Positions 60,841 through 64,000 of a stretch of DNA of 64,000 bases are shown piece by piece. Position 1 is the stretch's first letter. Each line of letters starts with the position of its first letter. The notes under the pieces were generated by a model. It searched no databases. It was not told the DNA's origin and was given only the letters and a program-made list of their open reading frames with translations. Made by a program: the position numbers and the translations under genes. Origin of the DNA: Erythroxylum novogranatense (lineage: Eukaryota; Streptophyta; Magnoliopsida; Malpighiales; Erythroxylaceae); the NCBI GenBank assembly GCA_029891385.1, contig CM057235.1:13418001-13482000 (forward strand). The letters are read 5' to 3'.

Positions 60841-61411
60841 ACATATGGGTATTAGATACCGTTGTGGCTCACATATACAATGATATCACAGGCCTCGAGG
60901 ACGATGAGCATTTCGTGAAGGAGAACTAGACTGCGCGTGTTGGAAATGGAGCAAGAGTTCTTTGCATTAGTCGTAGGCACTTACTTTTGTCACTCCCCAC
61001 TGGGCTTGTAATTAAATTGGATGAATGTTATTTTGTACCTGTATTAACAAAGAACATATTGTCTGTTTCTTGTTTAAATAGAGCTGGTTTCCATTTGACT
61101 TTTAGTAACAATGGTTGTTCTATTAGTTTGAATAGAATGCTTTATGGTACTGGTACATTATGCAATGGAATTTACATATTAGATATGTCACATCCAATTA
61201 TGAATGTCAATGACACGAAAAGACATAAACGAGATAATTTAAAATCAACTTACTTATGGCATTGTCGCCGGCCATATAAATGAGAGACGATAGCTAAGCT
61301 CCATAAGAATGGAAGTTTAGGGTCATTTGATTATGAATCATATGACACATGTGAATCTTGTTTATTAGGCAAGATGACTAAGTTACCCTTTAAGGAAAGG
61401 GTGAACGAAGC
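60841..61411 (+). pseudogene. pol: COP-2 protease and GAG-pre-integrase
   Basis: The protease start is damaged. From about 60987 a clear stretch reads VIKLDECYFVPVLTKNILSV, then SCLNRAGFHLTF and NGIYILDMSHP, the region between protease and integrase in copia elements. The GAG-pre-integrase block (YLWHCR, then HKNGSLGSFDYESYDTCESC and LLGKMTKLPF) follows at about 61250-61390, with a stop at about 61281. Confidence 0.82.
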
Positions 61412-62254
61412 ATTGGAGTATTAGACCTAATACATTCAGATGTATGTGGTCCGATGTCCATCCATGCTAGAAGTGGTTCTCTTTACTTCATTACCTTTAT
61501 CGATGATTATTCTCGATATGGGTACTTGTATCTGATGAGATACAAATCTGAAGCATTAGAAAAGTTCAAACAATTCAGAAATGAAGTAGAAAACCAACTT
61601 GGGAAAAGTATCAAGACATTACGATCTGATCGTGGTGGGGAATACTTAGACCGAGAGTTTTTCGATTATCTCAGAAATAATGAGATTTTATCTCAATGGA
61701 CTCCTCCATACACACCACAGCACAATGGTGTGGCAGAAAGGAGAAATCGAACCTTGTTAGACATGGTACGATCAATGATGGGCTTTGCAAAGTTACCAAA
61801 ATCCTTTTGGGGGTATGCAATCAAGACAGCTGTTTACTTGCTAAACAGAGTTCCATCAAAGATAGTTGATGTTACTCCATATGAGATGTGGACTAACAAA
61901 AGACCCTATCTTACTCATTTGAAAGTTTGGGGTTGTCCCGCTTATGTGAAGCGGACACAGTCAGATAAACTTGATGCAAAATCTGACAAGTGTTTGTTCG
62001 TAGGATATCCTAAAGAAACAATGGGATATCAATTATACCTTGTTGAGAAACAAAAGGTGTTTGTTTCGAAGCATGCTGTCTTTTTAGAGAAAGAGTTTCT
62101 TTTACAAGAAGACAGTGGGAGCAAGATTGAACTTGAAGAAGTTCAAGATACTCGAATGCACACGATCAATCTGCTGAACTCAAAGCGTAACTCATACGAT
62201 GAAGTAACATTCAACCTTCTACAACACACGAAGTTCATAGGTCACGTGGGATAA
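61412..62254 (+). pseudogene. pol: COP-2 integrase
   Basis: Long open block. Catalytic residues are the Asp of HSDVCGPM (codon 61439-61441), the Asp of LRSDRGGEY (near 61627) and the Glu of NGVAERRNRT (near 61735), in the expected DD35E layout. FITFIDDYSRYGYLY, MVRSMMGFAKLPKSFWGYA and LKVWGCPAYVK are typical copia blocks, and KCLFVGYPKETMGYQLY leads to the variable linker. Continuous for more than 270 codons, but part of a polyprotein broken elsewhere. Confidence 0.92.
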
Positions 62255-63399
62255 GCTCTGTTCCCGAGAGATATGGATTTCTCGTGAATGAACAGAATGA
62301 CGTATTGCTCATAGAAGATGATGAGCCTACCACCTATGAAGAGGTTCTGAAGAGTTCAGAGTCTGAGAAATGGCTTCATGCCATGCAGGCTTAAATGGAT
62401 TCCATGTATGAAAACCAAGTATGGACTTTGGTTGAGGCACCCGAAGGAATAAAACCCATAGGGTGCAAATGGGTTTTCAAAAAGAAAACCGACATAGATG
62501 GTAATGTGATTACCTATAAAGCAAGGCTTGTGGCTAAAGGCTTTCGTCAAAGACAAGGAGTTGACTACGACGAGACCTTCAGCCCAGTAGCAATGCTTAA
62601 ATCCATTAGAATACTCCTAGCCATTGCCACTCATTATGATTATGAGATATGACAAATGGCTGTGAAGACAACTTTCCTAAATGAAAATCTAGCTGAGGAT
62701 GTGTATATGACACAACCTGAGGGCTTCACCTCCTATGATGGCGAAAAGGTATGCAAGCTTCAGAAATCCATCTATGGATTGAAACAAGCATCCAGGAGTT
62801 GGAACATCCGTTTTGATGAGGTAATCAAAGAGTTTGGTTTCTCACAAAATCCGGATGAATACTGTGTGTATAAGAAGGTTAGTGGGACTGCAATCATATT
62901 CCTTGTGCTGTATGTAGATGACATATTATTGCTAGGAAACGATGTCTCTATGCTACAATCAGTCAAAATTTGGTTGTCCAAACAATTTTCCATGAAAGAC
63001 CTTGGTGAAGCAACTTATATCCTTGGGATAAGAATCTATAGAGATAGATCAAAAAGGTTGCTTGGTCTTTCACAATCAACGTACATAGACAAGATGCTAA
63101 AGAGGTTTAGCATGGAGCAATCCAAGAGAGGGTACCTTCCCGTGACTCATGGATAACACTCTCGAAATCTATGTGTCCTAAGACACAAGATGAGAGGATG
63201 CGCATGAATATGATCCCGTATGCATCTGCGGTATGATCTATCATATACGTTGTGCTATGTACGAGACCCGATGTATCATATGCTCTAAGTGTTACGAGCA
63301 AATACTAATCGGATCCTGGTGAGGGTCACTGGGTGGCTGTCAAGAATATCCTCAAGTACTTGCGAAGGACTAAAGATGTGTTCTTGATATATAGGGATG
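62255..63399 (+). pseudogene. pol: COP-2 reverse transcriptase
   Basis: Domain from about 62340. WTLVEAPEGIKPIGCKWVFK and YKARLVAKGFRQRQGVDYDE are intact. A TGA at 62650-62652 replaces the Trp of YEIWQMDVKT, and in the same block the motif A catalytic Asp reads Ala (QMAVKT), so the enzyme would be inactive even without the stop. SIYGLKQASRSWN and the LYVDDILLLGND catalytic box near 62905-62940 are intact. The frame breaks after THG at 63154. Confidence 0.92.
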
Positions 63400-63897
63400 G
63401 AGATCTCCAGTGAGTGGGTATACAGATGCCAGTTTTCAATCTGATAAGGATGATTCCAAATCCCAATCAGGTTATGTATTCACACTGAATGGTGGGGCAG
63501 TTAGTTGGAAGAGTTCCAAACAAGAGACGACTGTCGACTCAACAACCGAGGCAGAGTACATTGCCGCTTCAGAAGCAGTAAAGGAAGCAGTTTGGATCAA
63601 GAAGTTCATTACTGAACTTAGTGTGGTTCCCAGCGATGATGGGCCCATACTGATTGTATTGTGACAACAATGGGGCTATTGCTTGCAGCAAAAGAACCAA
63701 GGTCTCATCAACGATCCAAACACGCATACTCGCAGATATCACCGATCGGGGAGATCATAGGACGAGGTGATGTCCAGATCGAGAGAATTCCCACCGAGCA
63801 GAATATTGCTGATCCATTGACAAAGCCATTATCACAAAAGAGTTTTGATTCTCATGTACTCGCCTATGGTATTAGATATCAAGGCGATTGGCTTTAG
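63400..63897 (+). pseudogene. pol: COP-2 RNase H
   Basis: [40 protein letters not shown] and [19 protein letters not shown] are the copia RNase H core. A two-base insertion-type shift at about 63652 breaks the LYCDN block. The rest, with KEPRSHQRSKH, IERIPTEQNIADPLTKPLS and YQGDWL, is in another frame and ends at 63895-63897. Confidence 0.9.
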
Positions 63898-63911
63898 GTC
63901 AAGTGGGAGAT
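63898..63911 (+). other. COP-2 polypurine tract
   Basis: AAGTGGGAGA just before the LTR start at 63912, preceded by GGTC as in COP-3. Confidence 0.8.
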
Positions 63912-64000
63912 TGTTAGAGTAGTGCCCTGAAGGCAATCACCTTTAGCGCATTTTGTACAAATTTGTGTACAATCTTTATGAATAAATAAAGAAAGGCATA
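63912..64000 (+). repeat. COP-2 3' LTR, first 89 bases
   Basis: TGTTAGAGTAGTGCCCTGAAGG matches the 5' LTR start at 25613; the rest lies beyond the window. Confidence 0.95.

Larger units (their letters stand above)
25613..64000 (+). mobile_element. COP-2: Ty1/copia element, host of the nested insertions, 3' end beyond window
   Basis: 5' LTR 25613-27460, PBS, leader, gag start, and then, after a 30.4-kb nested block, the rest of gag, protease, integrase, reverse transcriptase, RNase H, polypurine tract and the first 89 bases of the 3' LTR. Integrase before reverse transcriptase is the copia order. Protein motifs resemble the TNT1/Angela-like branch, but I am not certain of the lineage. COP-3 is a related copy in the opposite orientation. 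Without the nested block, the part in the window is about 8 kb. Confidence 0.92.

Overview
This window looks like nuclear DNA of a flowering plant, probably a eudicot. It is AT-rich and non-coding over long stretches, and it is packed with Ty1/copia and Ty3/gypsy LTR retrotransposons whose primer-binding sites match plant initiator-Met tRNA. It also holds hAT transposase remnants and one intact plant lipase gene. I see no bacterial operons, CRISPR arrays, rRNA or tRNA genes.

Layout. (1) 1-7696: left-truncated Ty3/gypsy chromovirus of Tekay/Del type, called TEK-1, with a defective gag-pol and a complete 2,976-bp 3' LTR. (2) 7979-8210: C-terminal fragment of a hAT transposase. (3) 8584-9840, minus strand: an apparently intact class-II phospholipase A1 gene, the only convincing host gene. 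(4) 10324-19541: an old, heavily decayed copia element, COP-1. Its reverse transcriptase is split by a minus-strand solo LTR of a TEK-1 relative (TEK-2, 14962-18195). (5) 19542-25612: AT-rich DNA with a minus-strand hAT transposase remnant (about 20050-21760) and a diverged direct duplication of about 700 bp. (6) 25613 to the window end: a deep nest. A plus-strand copia element (COP-2) has its gag split by a solo LTR (SOLO-3, 29784-60219). That LTR is split by a non-coding LARD with 4.7-kb LTRs (LARD-1, 31801-58572). LARD-1 is split twice: by a gag-only Sirevirus-like copia (SIRE-NA, 36617-41199) inside its 5' LTR, and by a full-length minus-strand relative of COP-2 (COP-3, 43935-53583) in its internal region. 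Target-site duplications read from the sequence support the order: AGAGY, CCCTC, ATGGG and AGCAT.

How the parts work together. The autonomous-type elements carry gag, protease, integrase, reverse transcriptase and RNase H in family order, but every copy is broken as written. LARD-1 and SIRE-NA lack polymerase genes and would have needed proteins supplied by relatives. PBS, polypurine tracts and TATA boxes can be located for several elements.

Two patterns cut across the annotation. First, three unrelated retrotransposon lineages carry arrays of short TCGA-centred palindromes at roughly 20-bp spacing in their LTR or leader. Second, many differences between repeat copies are losses of the middle base of CAG or CTG. 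These are concentrated inside long repeats, which suggests a sequencing or polishing artefact at CHG-methylated sites. If so, many frameshifts in COP-3 and SIRE-NA may not be real.
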